A DNA stretch of 64,000 nt from UBA4744 sp963718995 (GCA_963718995.1 CAVRAP010000002.1:1-64000), one strand, 5' to 3'; counted from the first letter of the stretch, positions 40,969 through 50,539 are shown. Numbers and translations: made by a program. The notes: generated by a model not told the origin, from the letters alone.

Positions 40969-42981
40969 GGAGTGTCCGGCATGGCTTCGCCTACTTCGAT
41001 GGTCATCTCATAGTGTCCGTCACCGTTGGTCGACCAATGGGGCCAGAGAACGACCCCCTGCAGAATCGAGGTAAAGCCTTCATCCCCTCGGACCGACGTG
41101 CGGATGGGTGCACAGAACATGGCTCCCGGCTGTCGCAGCGCAACCAACAGGTACGTCTCGAGGCCCTTGTGGCGGAGCCGGAACCGGTGGCCGGCCAGGG
41201 TGAGGGGTTGGTCGACCGCTTGCCACTTGCCTCCGTCGGCCCTGATCTCGCCTGCCCCTTCCCAGACATTCACCGGGAGTTCGGGTCCAAACCGGCCTTC
41301 CGGGAGCCCGGACAGGTGGTAGCGGATCTGCATGCTGCGGTCTTCGGCCTCGATGACCTTTCGAACCGTGCCCTGCAACGCCGACATGGCGATCTGAACA
41401 GATCCGCGCCCTTCGGTGGTTTCCTCGATCTCGTATGGTGGACTCGGGGAGCGGGACGAGTTCCTGGTAGGCGTCCCCGCCGAACGACTCGACCGTTGTG
41501 GTCGACGGGAGAAGGTGGTCGAGCAACCAGCGGCGAGTGTGCCGATCATAGGTTTGTGGTTCGGGCAACTCGACGTGATACGACTCGTATCTTCGGGCGA
41601 CGACGTCACTGATCGACCATCGGGACGGTTTGTCGTCGAAATAGATAAGAGAGCCGCCCTCGGCCGGGTCGATCACCCATGACTGGTCGGGCAGTTCAAC
41701 CTCGACTTCTTCTCGTCCGTCCGCATCCCAATCAAGGTGCCGCACGTAGGCCCACGCCCGGCCGCGATGGTGATTGGCGTCGATCATGGTTTGGGCGGTG
41801 ATGAGGTGCCGGTTGGCCGCCGCTCGCAGATGCGGGAAATACAGTCCGCCGAAAGCACCGTGCCAGTACGGATCGTTGCCCTGAGCCTTGAGCAGTTCGG
41901 CGTGAGCTTCCGATACTCCTTTGGCGGCAGCGACGTGAGCGGAAACGCGGAGCATCTTTCGATACAACACGTTGGCCTCAGGGTATTGGATGAGGAAGTT
42001 CGGCCACCAACCACCCCGCATCAAGGCCTCCATGCCGGCCCAGTCTGGATACCGGCCGTCTTCCGACTCCGGGTCGTTGGCCAGGCGGGCCGTCTCGGGT
42101 GGCAGCGACCACTCGCCCATTTCGCGATAGGTGGCCGAAGGTAGAGCTACCCGGCGGCCAACGGGTTGGTTGTCGAGGTATCCCTCGAGCGTTGTCATGT
42201 CCAGCCACGCTGCATCCTCGACCAGAGTGAAGAATCTGTCGAGCCAGTTCCCCGGCGCGTAGACGTGTGCGGCGCTCTCCGGCCATAGACCAAATTTCTC
42301 GCCGTCGTCGGCTATCACGACCAGTGCCTCGGGGTCGCGATCATGGCGATCACGGAGCATGGCCAACACGTCTTCAGGGTCCCGTCCCGGGACCGCGTAG
42401 CGAAGATCCTGGGCGATGGGGAAGATCGTCAACGTGTTGCCCAGGTGATCGGTGATGAAGCTTCGGGTCAGGGCGTCGGGTGCGTAGCCGGCCAGCAGGA
42501 ACGCGTAGTCGTCGAGGAGGGTGTATTCGATTCCTGCCTTGCGGAGAAGCGACGGGAGGCTCGGCTCCCACACCCGCTCGGCGAGCCACATGCCACGCGG
42601 TGTTTTGCCGAAGTGACTGCTGCAGGAAATCAGAGAGCAAGGAAATCTGGGCCAGAGCATCTTCGGGAGGTATCGAGGGAAGGATCGGATCGTAGAAGGC
42701 GCCACCAACCCACTCGATCTGGTCGCGCGAGCTGTGAGAGCTTCGAGAACATCCGGTCGGTTTCCTTCCAGCCACTCCAGGAGCGACCCGGAGTAATGCA
42801 GGTTGACCCGGAGACCGGGGTGATCCGCCAGAACCTTCAGGAAGGGGAGATACGCGTCATCACAAGCTCGGTTGGAGACGTCGCTCAAGTTGCCGATAGG
42901 TTGATGGCAATGGGCCGCAAAGATGAGGTTCAGGACTGTGCTCCTCGAGGTACAGGTCAACGCTACCGTAGAGGTTCGCAA
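40965..42981 (-). CDS. GH57 alpha-amylase / 4-alpha-glucanotransferase, three apparent frameshifts
   Basis: Alpha-glucan-acting enzyme partnered with GlgA. Pieces in order: LIFAAHCHQPIGNL (GH57 motif 1), LHYSGSLLEWL, GGAFYDPILPSIP, GMWLAERVWEPSL with the nucleophile-type Glu, and DDGEKFGLWP with the acid/base Asp. A long middle region follows, then a C-terminal beta domain (DUF1926-like, VPLPES to VGEAMPDTP). The frame breaks three times: one base missing near 42725, one extra near 42615, one extra near 41442. Repaired, it is about 670 residues. The start is unclear: TTG 42981 or 42963 are possible, but GAGGAG at about 42945 favours a start closer to LNLIF. Confidence 0.75.
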
Positions 42982-42995
42982 CTCGCAGGACGATC

Positions 42996-43629
42996 ATGGA
43001 TGCTCAACAGCCGATCTTGATTTCGCCCGAGGAGATCGACCTCGTCGTCGAGAACCTCCTTGCGGAGTTCGGAACGGTATTTGGGTTGGGCGATATCGAG
43101 CGGCTGACCGCCGGCTCGCTCGACCTGCTCGAAGAGGTTCGCTCGGGTCCAGTCCTCGCCGAAGAAGTTGAGCAGTTCACCAGGGACCGCCTGCGGGCCC
43201 AGGGGAAAGTGGAGGGGACACTGCTGGCCGGGGTTCCCTCGGCGATATTCGTGTGTGTGCACAACGCCGGACGCAGCCAGATGTCGGCCGGTTGGGGCGC
43301 GGCATCTGGGAGGGGACGGATTGCTGGTTTTCTCGGGAGGCTCGGCACCGGGCCAGGTCATCAATCCGCGAGCCGCCGAGGCGATGCGCGAGGTTGGCAT
43401 CGACATCTCCGGGGCATTTCCCGTGCCCTTCACCGATGAGATTGTTCAAGCGTCCGATGTGGTGATCACGATGGGTTGCGGGGATGCCTGTCCTTACTTC
43501 CCGCACAAACGCTATGAAGACTGGGAACTGGCCGATCCCCACGATGCTCCCATCGAAGAAGTGCGGGTGGTGCGGGACGAAATCGGCCGACGGGTCGAGC
43601 AACTGCTGATCGAGATGGGAGTACGGTAA
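42996..43629 (+). CDS. Arsenate reductase / low-MW phosphatase-like, apparent frameshift
   Basis: About 210 residues after repair. Residues 1-75 form a helical N-terminal extension (EEIDLVVENLLAEFGTVFG) like the three-helix domain seen on actinobacterial ArsC proteins. The catalytic domain follows with the CX5R loop FVCVHNAGRSQMS, then INPRAAEAMREVGIDIS and VVITMGCGDACPYFP, which holds the resolving Cys pair typical of thioredoxin-linked arsenate reductases. One extra G in the GGGG run near 43298 breaks the frame between these parts. ATG 42996 has a GCAGGA site. Divergent from the GH57 gene; no arsenite pump is nearby. Confidence 0.8.
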
Positions 43630-43644
43630 GCGAGCCGCCGCGTC

Positions 43645-44424
43645 GTGGCTGCCGTCCCGATTGCGATGCGTGGAAGAAATCGGACCGACCAGACTTTTCG
43701 AGTCCTCACGGCCAACCTCTATGCGAATCGTCTTGACCTGCCGGGGTTCCGGAGTCTCCTGAAAGAGCTCGATCCCGATGTGGTCGCGGTTCAAGAGTTG
43801 AGTATCCCCGCCGCGGAAGTGCTTGCAGAGGTCCTACCCCACGGGTTGCTCGTGCCCGAAGCAGGTCACGACGGTCGAGGGCTGGCCCTGAAACGTTCCG
43901 CTCGGGTGAAGGCACTACCCATGGCCTACCGGGATGGGTTGATTGCGAGGCTCGAACCGCCTGATTGGCCGGGGTCGCTCGAGATCGTCAATATCCACAT
44001 GGTGAATCCCATTGCCTGGCCTCCCTGGGCATCTGCGCGACTGCGCCGGCAACAGCTCGACGCCTTGTTGTCGCACGTTGAGACTCCCGGCGTCAGGCTG
44101 GTGGCCGGAGACTTCAACGCTTCGCCGGCGTGGCCGGTCTATCGGCACCTCGTCGCCCGTCTCGACGACGCTGCCGTGGTGCTGGCCAAAGCGCATGGTA
44201 CGAAACCGGCCCGAACGTGGGGGCCAACACCCGGGTCGCTCCGCTTGCTGCGCATCGATCACATGTTTCTCCAAGGGCTGCGCCCCGTCGACGGCCGGGT
44301 CGTGACGATTCCTGGGTCGGACCACAGAGGTGTGATGTTCGACGTCGAGCTGCGCCTGACTCGACACGACCGAAAAGGCCCCGGGATGCCTAGCGTCTCT
44401 CGCGTTCGGGGTTTCCAGCGGTAG
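43645..44424 (+). CDS. Endonuclease/exonuclease/phosphatase (EEP) family protein
   Basis: A 259-residue EEP-fold hydrolase. FRVLTANLYAN (metal Asn), DVVAVQELSI (metal Glu), VNIHMVNP, LVAGDFNASP (Asp/Asn pair), IDHMFLQG and GSDHRGVMFDV (catalytic Asp-His) are the complete catalytic set. No signal peptide, so it is probably cytosolic. Substrate could be DNA, a phospholipid or a sugar phosphate. GTG 43645 is used; ATG 43666 is an alternative. The end overlaps the convergent small membrane gene by 35 bp. Confidence 0.82.
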   Translation: MAAVPIAMRGRNRTDQTFRVLTANLYANRLDLPGFRSLLKELDPDVVAVQELSIPAAEVLAEVLPHGLLVPEAGHDGRGLALKRSARVKALPMAYRDGLIARLEPPDWPGSLEIVNIHMVNPIAWPPWASARLRRQQLDALLSHVETPGVRLVAGDFNASPAWPVYRHLVARLDDAAVVLAKAHGTKPARTWGPTPGSLRLLRIDHMFLQGLRPVDGRVVTIPGSDHRGVMFDVELRLTRHDRKGPGMPSVSRVRGFQR

Positions 44425-44698
44425 CGCCGAGGATGGCCACCACGGCAGCCACCGGCAGGGCGTACAGCAACAGGCGGGGTCGCACGATGAGGACCGCAGC
44501 GAGCACCGCTACTGCGTACAACAACCAGCGGGGCGCCCGTCGAATATTCGGAAGAGCGACCCAGATGGATCCCAGCACCAAACCGGACCGAACCCCGATG
44601 GCGCCCGGGTAGGAGTCCCCGTTGATCGGTCGCAGCAACAAGATGACACCGCCGACGATGAGGACGAGCGAAATGATGCCGAGGGTCGGACGGTGCAT
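44390..44698 (-). CDS. Small hypothetical membrane protein
   Basis: A 102-residue protein with three to four predicted helices (ISLVLIVGGVILLL; GLVLGSIWVAL; LYAVAVLAAVLIV; LYALPVAAVVAILG) and a short charged tail. No family recognised. ATG 44698; the start region faces gatC. It may be real given its consistent hydrophobic pattern, but GC-rich shadows can look alike, hence moderate confidence. Confidence 0.6.
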   Translation of the reverse strand: MHRPTLGIISLVLIVGGVILLLRPINGDSYPGAIGVRSGLVLGSIWVALPNIRRAPRWLLYAVAVLAAVLIVRPRLLLYALPVAAVVAILGATAGNPERERR

Positions 44699-44760
44699 GG
44701 GTCGACATTATCCTCGACGGATCCGCCAGGGTGGCGGCGAGACTTCGGTGGTGCCCCACC

Positions 44761-44766
44761 TACAAT
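44761..44766 (+). promoter_or_regulatory. -10 box of gatCAB operon, leaderless
   Basis: TACAAT ends 6 bases before the gatC ATG, with no ribosome-binding site between, so initiation at or next to the start codon is likely. No convincing -35 box is seen. Confidence 0.5.
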
Positions 44767-44772
44767 CGGAGC

Positions 44773-45063
44773 ATGGCTATCAACATCGATATCGCGTATG
44801 TGGCGCGCCTGGCCAGGATCGACCTCTCGGCCGAGGAACTCGAGCGCGTCGGCGAGCAACTGGGTGGGATTCTCGAGCACGCCGCCCTTGTTCAGCAACT
44901 GCCGACCGATGGCATTGAGCCGACATCTCATCCGTTGCCGATGGTCAATTCGTTTCGCCAGGATCACGTCACTCCGTCGTTGGATAGGGATACGGCGCTG
45001 TCGCAGGCTCCTGAGGCTGAAGATGGGTTCTTCCGGGTTCCTCCGACGCTGGAGACAGAGTGA
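44773..45063 (+). CDS. gatC: Asp/Glu-tRNA amidotransferase subunit C
   Basis: Small stabilising subunit of the GatCAB complex. 96 residues: VARLARIDLSAEELERVGEQL start, ILEHAALVQQLPTDGIEPT and ending in GFFRVPPTLE, all conserved in GatC. ATG 44773 follows a TACAAT box directly. Its stop overlaps the gatA GTG. Confidence 0.94.
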   Translation: MAINIDIAYVARLARIDLSAEELERVGEQLGGILEHAALVQQLPTDGIEPTSHPLPMVNSFRQDHVTPSLDRDTALSQAPEAEDGFFRVPPTLETE

Positions 45064-46541
45064 GCTCACCCGCCGATCTCACGCTGCAAGCAGCGGCTGC
45101 TTCGCTGCGGGATGGAACCCTGAGCGCGCGCGAGTTGCTCCAGGCAACGCTCGATCGAGCCACGCTCACCGAAGCCGAACTGCACGCGTATCTGACCATC
45201 GATCACGAGGGGGCCAGGGCCGCCGCTACGGCGGCCGACGACGCGCAGGCTCGAGGCAATTCGATCGGGCCTCTCCACGGCATTCCCGTTGCTGTGAAGG
45301 ACAACATGGTCACAGCAGGTTTGGAGACCACGGCCGGTTCGCAGATCCTGGCCGGGTACGTTCCTCCCTACGACGCGACTGTGGTCACCGCCCTGAAGGA
45401 CGCCGGGGCGGTTCTCGTCGGCAAGACCAACCTCGACGAGTTCGCCATGGGCTCGTCCACCGAGAACTCGGGATACGGACCTTCGGCCAACCCCTGGGAC
45501 ACGAACCGGGTGCCCGGGGGCTCCTCAGGTGGCTCGGCGGCAGCCGTCGCAGCCGGGTCGGCCATGATTGCGCTTGGTTCGGATACCGGAGGATCGATCC
45601 GCCAACCGGCTTCCCTGTGCGGTGTGGTCGGCATGAAGCCCACGTACGGGCTGGTGTCCCGATACGGGCTCATCGCTTTCGCCTCGAGTCTGGATCAGAT
45701 CGGGCCATTCGCTCGAACCGTTGAAGATGCGGTGACCACGCTCGAGGTCATCGCCGGGCACGATCCGCTCGATGCGACTTCGTATCGCGGAGGGTATCCG
45801 AATTATCGGACATCACTGGGGGAGGGGGTTTCCGGTCTTCGGATCGGCGTGGTCAAGGAGTTGACCGGTGAGGGGATCAACCCGGAGGTCCTCTCGGCCT
45901 TCCGGTCGGTCATAGACGACCTGGCCGATGCCGGCGCAACGGTCACCGAGGTGTCGCTGCCTTCCATGGACTATGCGCTATCGGCGTACTACCTGATCGC
46001 CCCGGCCGAATGCTCTGCCAATCTGGCTCGATTCGACGGCGTCAGATACGGGTTGCGCGTCGATGGCGCCACGGTCGAAGAGATGACCGCGAGAACGCGA
46101 GCGGCCGGGTTTGGACCAGAGGTGACCAGACGGATTCTGCTCGGCACATACGCGCTTTCGGCCGGCTACTACGACGCCTTCTACGGCCAGGCGCAGAAGG
46201 TGCGCACCCTGGTCATCCAGGACTTCTCGAAGGCCTACGAGCAGGTTGATGTTCTGGTATCGCCGACGAGTCCTATGACCGCATTCGAATTCGGAACCCG
46301 CACGGAAGACCCCCTGTCGATGTACCTGGTCGATGTGTGCACAATCCCGTCCAATCTGGCCGGCTCCCCGGGCATCTCGGTTCCGGTAGGGCTCGATGGG
46401 GCGGGTCTGCCGATCGGTTTTCAGATCATGGCACCTGCCCTCGGAGAAGCAGTCCTCTTCAGGGCGGCGGCTGAGGTTGAGCGGGTCTCTGCATGGAACG
46501 ACCGGCGACCTCCGATCGTGGAGGTCGCTCATGGAGTATGA
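45060..46541 (+). CDS. gatA: Asp/Glu-tRNA amidotransferase subunit A (amidase)
   Basis: Hydrolyses glutamine to give ammonia for converting Glu-tRNA(Gln) to Gln-tRNA(Gln). 493 residues of the amidase-signature family with the Ser-cisSer-Lys triad: Lys80 in PVAVKDN, Ser155 in GGSSGGSAAAV and Ser179 in GSDTGGSIRQPA. No frameshift here. GTG 45060. It overlaps gatB by 11 bp. Confidence 0.96.
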   Translation: MSSPADLTLQAAAASLRDGTLSARELLQATLDRATLTEAELHAYLTIDHEGARAAATAADDAQARGNSIGPLHGIPVAVKDNMVTAGLETTAGSQILAGYVPPYDATVVTALKDAGAVLVGKTNLDEFAMGSSTENSGYGPSANPWDTNRVPGGSSGGSAAAVAAGSAMIALGSDTGGSIRQPASLCGVVGMKPTYGLVSRYGLIAFASSLDQIGPFARTVEDAVTTLEVIAGHDPLDATSYRGGYPNYRTSLGEGVSGLRIGVVKELTGEGINPEVLSAFRSVIDDLADAGATVTEVSLPSMDYALSAYYLIAPAECSANLARFDGVRYGLRVDGATVEEMTARTRAAGFGPEVTRRILLGTYALSAGYYDAFYGQAQKVRTLVIQDFSKAYEQVDVLVSPTSPMTAFEFGTRTEDPLSMYLVDVCTIPSNLAGSPGISVPVGLDGAGLPIGFQIMAPALGEAVLFRAAAEVERVSAWNDRRPPIVEVAHGV

Positions 46542-47980
46542 GGCCGTCATCGGGATCGAAACGCATGTTGAACTGGCAACGGAGTCGAAGATGTTTTGCG
46601 GGTGTTCCGCTCGTTTCGGGGCAGATCCCAACACGAACGTGTGCCCTGTTTGTCTGGGACTTCCCGGGGCTCTGCCCGTGCCGAACGAGAAGGCCATTGA
46701 GTGGATCGTTGCGATCGGGTTGGCTCTCGAATGCGAGATTGTTCCTGTATCGCAGTTCCACCGGAAGAACTACTTCTATGCGGACCAGCCGAAGAACTAC
46801 CAGATCTCCCAATTTGATGTTCCAGTCTGTTCCAGGGGGACGCCTCACGGTCGACGTCGACGGCCGGCCAACCCAGGTGCGGATCAACCGGGTTCACATG
46901 GAAGAAGACACCGGCAAGATGATCCACGTCGGCGGGGGCGGGCGCATCACGGACGCCGACCACTCGCTGCTCGACTACAACCGGTCCGGGGTCCCGCTGG
47001 TCGAGATTGTCACCGAGCCCGATCTCTCCACCCCCGAAGAGGCCAGAGCTTTTGCTCAAGAGCTGCAGGCCATCGTGCTGGCACTGGGCGTTTCGGACGC
47101 CAAGCTCGAAGAAGGCAGCATGCGGTTCGACGGAAATGTTTCCATTCGGCCGAGGGGAACACCGGACATGGGCGTGAAGGTCGAAGTGAAGAACATGAAT
47201 TCATTCCGGTCGCTCGAACGAGCGTTGGCCTTCGAGATCCAGCGCCAGACGGCGGCCCTGGAAGCCGGCGAACCCATCGTCCAGGAGACCCGCCATTGGG
47301 ATGAGGGGGTGGGAGTCACCGGCTCGATGCGGTCCAAAGAAGAGAGCTCAGACTACAGGTACTTCCCGGAGCCCGACCTCGTGCCGATCGAAATCACCGA
47401 CACCCGGCGAGAATCCATTCGCAAGGCTCTGTCGGAGCTTCCGGCCGCTCAACGTTCTCGCCTCTCCGCTCTCGGTATCGATCCGGCGTCGATCGCCGTG
47501 CTCCTGTCCGGGGGTTCGAAGCTCATCGGCATGGTTGACAGTGCCGTTGCGGCGGGAGCCGACGCCAGGACGGTTGCGAATTGGGCGACGGGCGAAGTCA
47601 CCGCCTATCTCCGACGAGAGTCGGTTGAACTGGCCGCCACGCCGCTGACCGGCGAGCATCTGTTTGAACTCGAGCGCCTGCACGCCGCCGGTGACCTTTC
47701 GTCTACTGCCGCCAAGCAGGTCCTGGTCGGGGTTCTGGCCGGAGAAGGTCGGCCCGCCGAGGTAGCCCGAGACCGGGATCTCATCCAGATCTCCGATACC
47801 GTCGCCCTGGAAGACGAGATCGACCGGGTGCTGGCCGAACACCCGGACGAATACCAACGGCTGAAAGCGGGGGACCCCAAGGTCACCGGATTCCTGGTCG
47901 GGCAGGTGATGAAGGCCACCGCAGGCAAGGCCGATCCCAAGGTGGTTTCAACTTTGCTTCGCCAGAGAGGTTCGGGTTGA
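46531..47980 (+). CDS. gatB: Asp/Glu-tRNA amidotransferase subunit B, apparent frameshift
   Basis: Kinase/amidotransferase subunit that activates misacylated tRNA and binds it. ATG 46531 opens EAVIGIETHVELATESKMF, the GatB signature, with the zinc-type Cys sites CGCS and CPVCLG, then FHRKNYFYADQPKNYQISQ. Near 46835 one extra C in TTCCAGG shifts the frame; the other frame continues GGRLTVDVDG, RINRVHMEEDTGK, the YRYFPEPDL motif and the C-terminal YqeY-like tail (GFLVGQVMKAT). Repaired, it is about 483 residues, full length. Without glutaminyl-tRNA synthetase the complex is essential, so the shift is probably a sequence error. Confidence 0.92.
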
Positions 47981-48612
47981 TGCGGCCGATTGTGTTCGAC
48001 TGCGACGGTGTCCTGGTGGACTCCGAGGACCTGGCCTGGTCCGCCTGGCGCCGGATACTGGCCCGGTACGACATTGAGTTGACCGCCGAAGACATCGCCC
48101 TCCTGACCGGCCGGACCGATCGAGACGCCCACCTCCATTTTTCGGGCCGCGCGACGTTGCCGGACCACGCAGAATTCTGGGCCGAGCTCTCCGAGGTCAC
48201 TTTTCGATTGTTTGACCGGCATCTGGAGGCATTCGAGGACGCCGCAGACACTCTGGAGGTACTCAGCAGTCGGGGCGCCGTCATGGCCGTGGCTTCTTCC
48301 AGCCCCCGGGAGCGATTGGACCGATCCCTCGCTTCCACCGGTTTGAGCAGCTTTTTCGAGTTCACGGTTGGTGGAGATGAGGTGGCGAGCGGAAAGCCCG
48401 CGCCAGACTTGTTTCTGGCGGCCGCCGCCGGCCTGGGGGTAGAACCGGAGGCCTGCTTTGCCGTCGAAGATGCACCCGCCGGAGTCGAGGCAGCGCGGGC
48501 CGCCGGTATGACCGTGGTAGCGGTCGAGCGAGGCCAGTACACCGTCGCGGATCTGCGAGCCGCACACCTCGTGGTCCCGCGACTCACACCCGCCCCATTC
48601 CTGGGAAGCTGA
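47980..48612 (+). CDS. HAD-superfamily hydrolase (beta-phosphoglucomutase-like)
   Basis: A 210-residue phosphatase/phosphomutase-like protein. Motif I IVFDCDGVLVDSE with the DxD pair, a helical cap (about 15-85), motif II AVASSS, motif III GKPAPDLF and motif IV CFAVEDAPAGVEAA. Substrate is probably a sugar phosphate. ATG 47980 overlaps the gatB stop by one base (TGATG). Confidence 0.88.
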   Translation: MRPIVFDCDGVLVDSEDLAWSAWRRILARYDIELTAEDIALLTGRTDRDAHLHFSGRATLPDHAEFWAELSEVTFRLFDRHLEAFEDAADTLEVLSSRGAVMAVASSSPRERLDRSLASTGLSSFFEFTVGGDEVASGKPAPDLFLAAAAGLGVEPEACFAVEDAPAGVEAARAAGMTVVAVERGQYTVADLRAAHLVVPRLTPAPFLGS

Positions 48613-48664
48613 ACGCGGCAACCACATCTGCGACACCGGGCACATGGCCGTTAGGCTGTCGGAT

Positions 48665-48805
48665 ATGGAACAACTCCCTCTCTTCCTTGGGATCGGCGCC
48701 GCAATCCTGGTTGGATGGTGGCTCTTCAAGAAACTCTTCAAATTCGCCCTCTATGCGGGCATCGTCGGAGTGATCGCCTGGTTCTGGTACTTCCAGATCC
48801 GCTGA
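48665..48805 (+). CDS. 46-residue single- or double-pass membrane peptide
   Basis: A short gene missed by length cutoffs. ATG 48665 to TGA 48805 encodes MEQLPLFLGIGAAILVGWW followed by FKKLFKF, then ALYAGIVGVIAWFWYFQI and Arg. Two hydrophobic stretches flank a lysine/phenylalanine turn, so it can cross the membrane once or twice. A TAGGCT -10 box ends 7 bases before the ATG, consistent with a leaderless message. It sits 8 bp before the tungstate permease gene. Unknown function. Confidence 0.6.
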   Translation: MEQLPLFLGIGAAILVGWWLFKKLFKFALYAGIVGVIAWFWYFQIR

Positions 48806-48812
48806 TCGCCTG

Positions 48813-49511
48813 ATGTCCTTCATCGGCGATGTCCTTCGAGAGGCAATCGATCTCCTTGCGCAATTTGGTGCCGAGTTGCGGGGAGTGCTCTGGCTGACCC
48901 TGGTGGTGTCGCTGTTGGCGACGCTCATCGGGGTGGCGTTCGGGGTGCCCCTCGGCACCGCTCTGGGGCTGGGCCGCTTCCGGGGTCGCACACCGTTGCT
49001 GGTCGCCGTCAATACCGGCATGGGTATGCCACCCGTTCTGGCCGGATTGCTGATATTGCTCCTTTTGTGGCGAGACGGCCCCTTGGGCTCGTGGGGAATC
49101 CTCTTCACACCCCAGGCCATGGTGATCGCCCAGTCTCTGCTCGCCATCCCGATCGCTGCCGGAGTCACCGCCGGCGCGGTCGGGGGACTGTCGCCGGTGG
49201 CTCGTGAGCAGCTGTCCGCACTTGGCCTCGGCAAAGCGTCGGCCGGATGGTTGGCCATTCGCGAAGCCTGGCCGGGCGTCGCCGCGGCCGTGGCCGCGGC
49301 CTTCGGTCGGGTGGTGTCCGAAGTGGGAGCGGTTCTGGTTGTGGGTGGCAACATCGAGGGGGAGACCCGGGTATTGACGACAGCCATCGTGCAGGAAGCC
49401 CGGCAGGCCCAATTCGGTGCCGCCCTGGCTCTTGGCATCGTTCTCATGGCGTTGGCCCTGTTGATCAACGGAGCACTTACCTGGCTGCAACTTCGGGAGC
49501 GGGTGAACTGA
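48813..49511 (+). CDS. tupB: Tungstate-type ABC importer permease
   Basis: A 232-residue inner-membrane permease with five to six helices. The ABC-import EAA-like loop is REQLSALGLGKASAGWLAIREAWPG. The family tell-tale is GRVVSEVGAVLVVGGNIEGETRVLTTAI, typical of TupB/WtpB-like tungstate and related oxyanion permeases. Next to the ATPase and binding protein genes with 1-bp overlap. Confidence 0.85.
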   Translation: MSFIGDVLREAIDLLAQFGAELRGVLWLTLVVSLLATLIGVAFGVPLGTALGLGRFRGRTPLLVAVNTGMGMPPVLAGLLILLLLWRDGPLGSWGILFTPQAMVIAQSLLAIPIAAGVTAGAVGGLSPVAREQLSALGLGKASAGWLAIREAWPGVAAAVAAAFGRVVSEVGAVLVVGGNIEGETRVLTTAIVQEARQAQFGAALALGIVLMALALLINGALTWLQLRERVN

Positions 49512-50539
49512 TGCCACTTTCCGCCGGCCGCTATGGAGACGTTCCTGCTTTTCGTGCTGACCACCTCCGCTACCCCGAGGACGGCTCGATCGTTTCGGTA
49601 GACCGCCTGTCGATCGAACCAGGTGGTCGTTTGGTCATTTTTGGCCCCAACGGGGCCGGGAAGACCACCTTGCTGCGGATGCTCGCCGGGATTCTGCCCG
49701 GGCGTCCACCGATGGACGCTGCCTATCAACCCCAGCACTCTCACATGTTTCGCGGGTCGGCCGGATTCAATCTCGCGCTCGGCCTCGACGTCGAACAGAC
49801 GGTCTGGGCCAGAACCCTGGCCGATCGGTTCGGGGTTGACCCGGAGGTCTATCTCGACCCGGCCCGGGCCCTCAGTGGAGGGGAACGGCAGCGCTTGTCG
49901 TTGGCCCGGACGCTGGCCCGGCCGGAACCCTGGGTGCTTCTCGACGAACCGCTGGCCGCCCTCGATGTCTCCGATCGCATGACCGTGGCGGCTGCACTGG
50001 TCGATAGCCTGGCGGGCAAGGGAGCCATCATCGTCACGCACGACCGGGAAGAAGCTGCGGTCCTGGGTGAGCGAGTCGCCGTGATGGTAGGTGGCAGCAT
50101 CTTGCAGGAAGGACCGGTGGGTGAGGTCTTTTCCCTACCCGTCGACGATCGAGTGGCGCGAGCAGTCGGGGTGGCAAACGTCCTCGATGGTGTGGCCGAT
50201 CACCTTGAGGGGCCCCTGTGTTCCGTGCGGGTTGGCCCGCTGCACGTCTGGGGTTTGGGCGAAGTCCAGGGTGGAGCCGCCGCTCGTGTGCTGTTCGGAG
50301 CCGAAGCGGTTACCTTGTTTCCAGGTCATGAGGCAGCGGCCGGATCGGCCCGAAATCGGTGGTCGGGAACGGTCTCCGTCCTGCGAGAAACTGGTCGATT
50401 GGTTGAGGTGATCGTCGATGCCGGTTGCCCGATTGCGGCTCTCATCACTCCTGGATCCCGGGAGGCTTTGCACCTGGCTCCTGGTGCGCCGGTGACACTC
50501 ACCGTGAAGGCCACCGCAGTGAGTGTGATACCGCAATGA
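49511..50539 (+). CDS. tupC: Tungstate-type ABC importer ATPase
   Basis: A 342-residue ATPase: Walker A FGPNGAGKTTLLR (about residues 44-56), signature LSGGERQRLSLARTLARP, Walker B WVLLDEPLAALD, H-loop VTHDREEA. The C-terminal 110 residues form a TOBE-like oligonucleotide/oxyanion-binding fold (VLFGAEAVTLFP). The Walker-A to signature distance is short for the family. ATG 49511 overlaps tupB. Confidence 0.86.
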   Translation: MPLSAGRYGDVPAFRADHLRYPEDGSIVSVDRLSIEPGGRLVIFGPNGAGKTTLLRMLAGILPGRPPMDAAYQPQHSHMFRGSAGFNLALGLDVEQTVWARTLADRFGVDPEVYLDPARALSGGERQRLSLARTLARPEPWVLLDEPLAALDVSDRMTVAAALVDSLAGKGAIIVTHDREEAAVLGERVAVMVGGSILQEGPVGEVFSLPVDDRVARAVGVANVLDGVADHLEGPLCSVRVGPLHVWGLGEVQGGAAARVLFGAEAVTLFPGHEAAAGSARNRWSGTVSVLRETGRLVEVIVDAGCPIAALITPGSREALHLAPGAPVTLTVKATAVSVIPQ

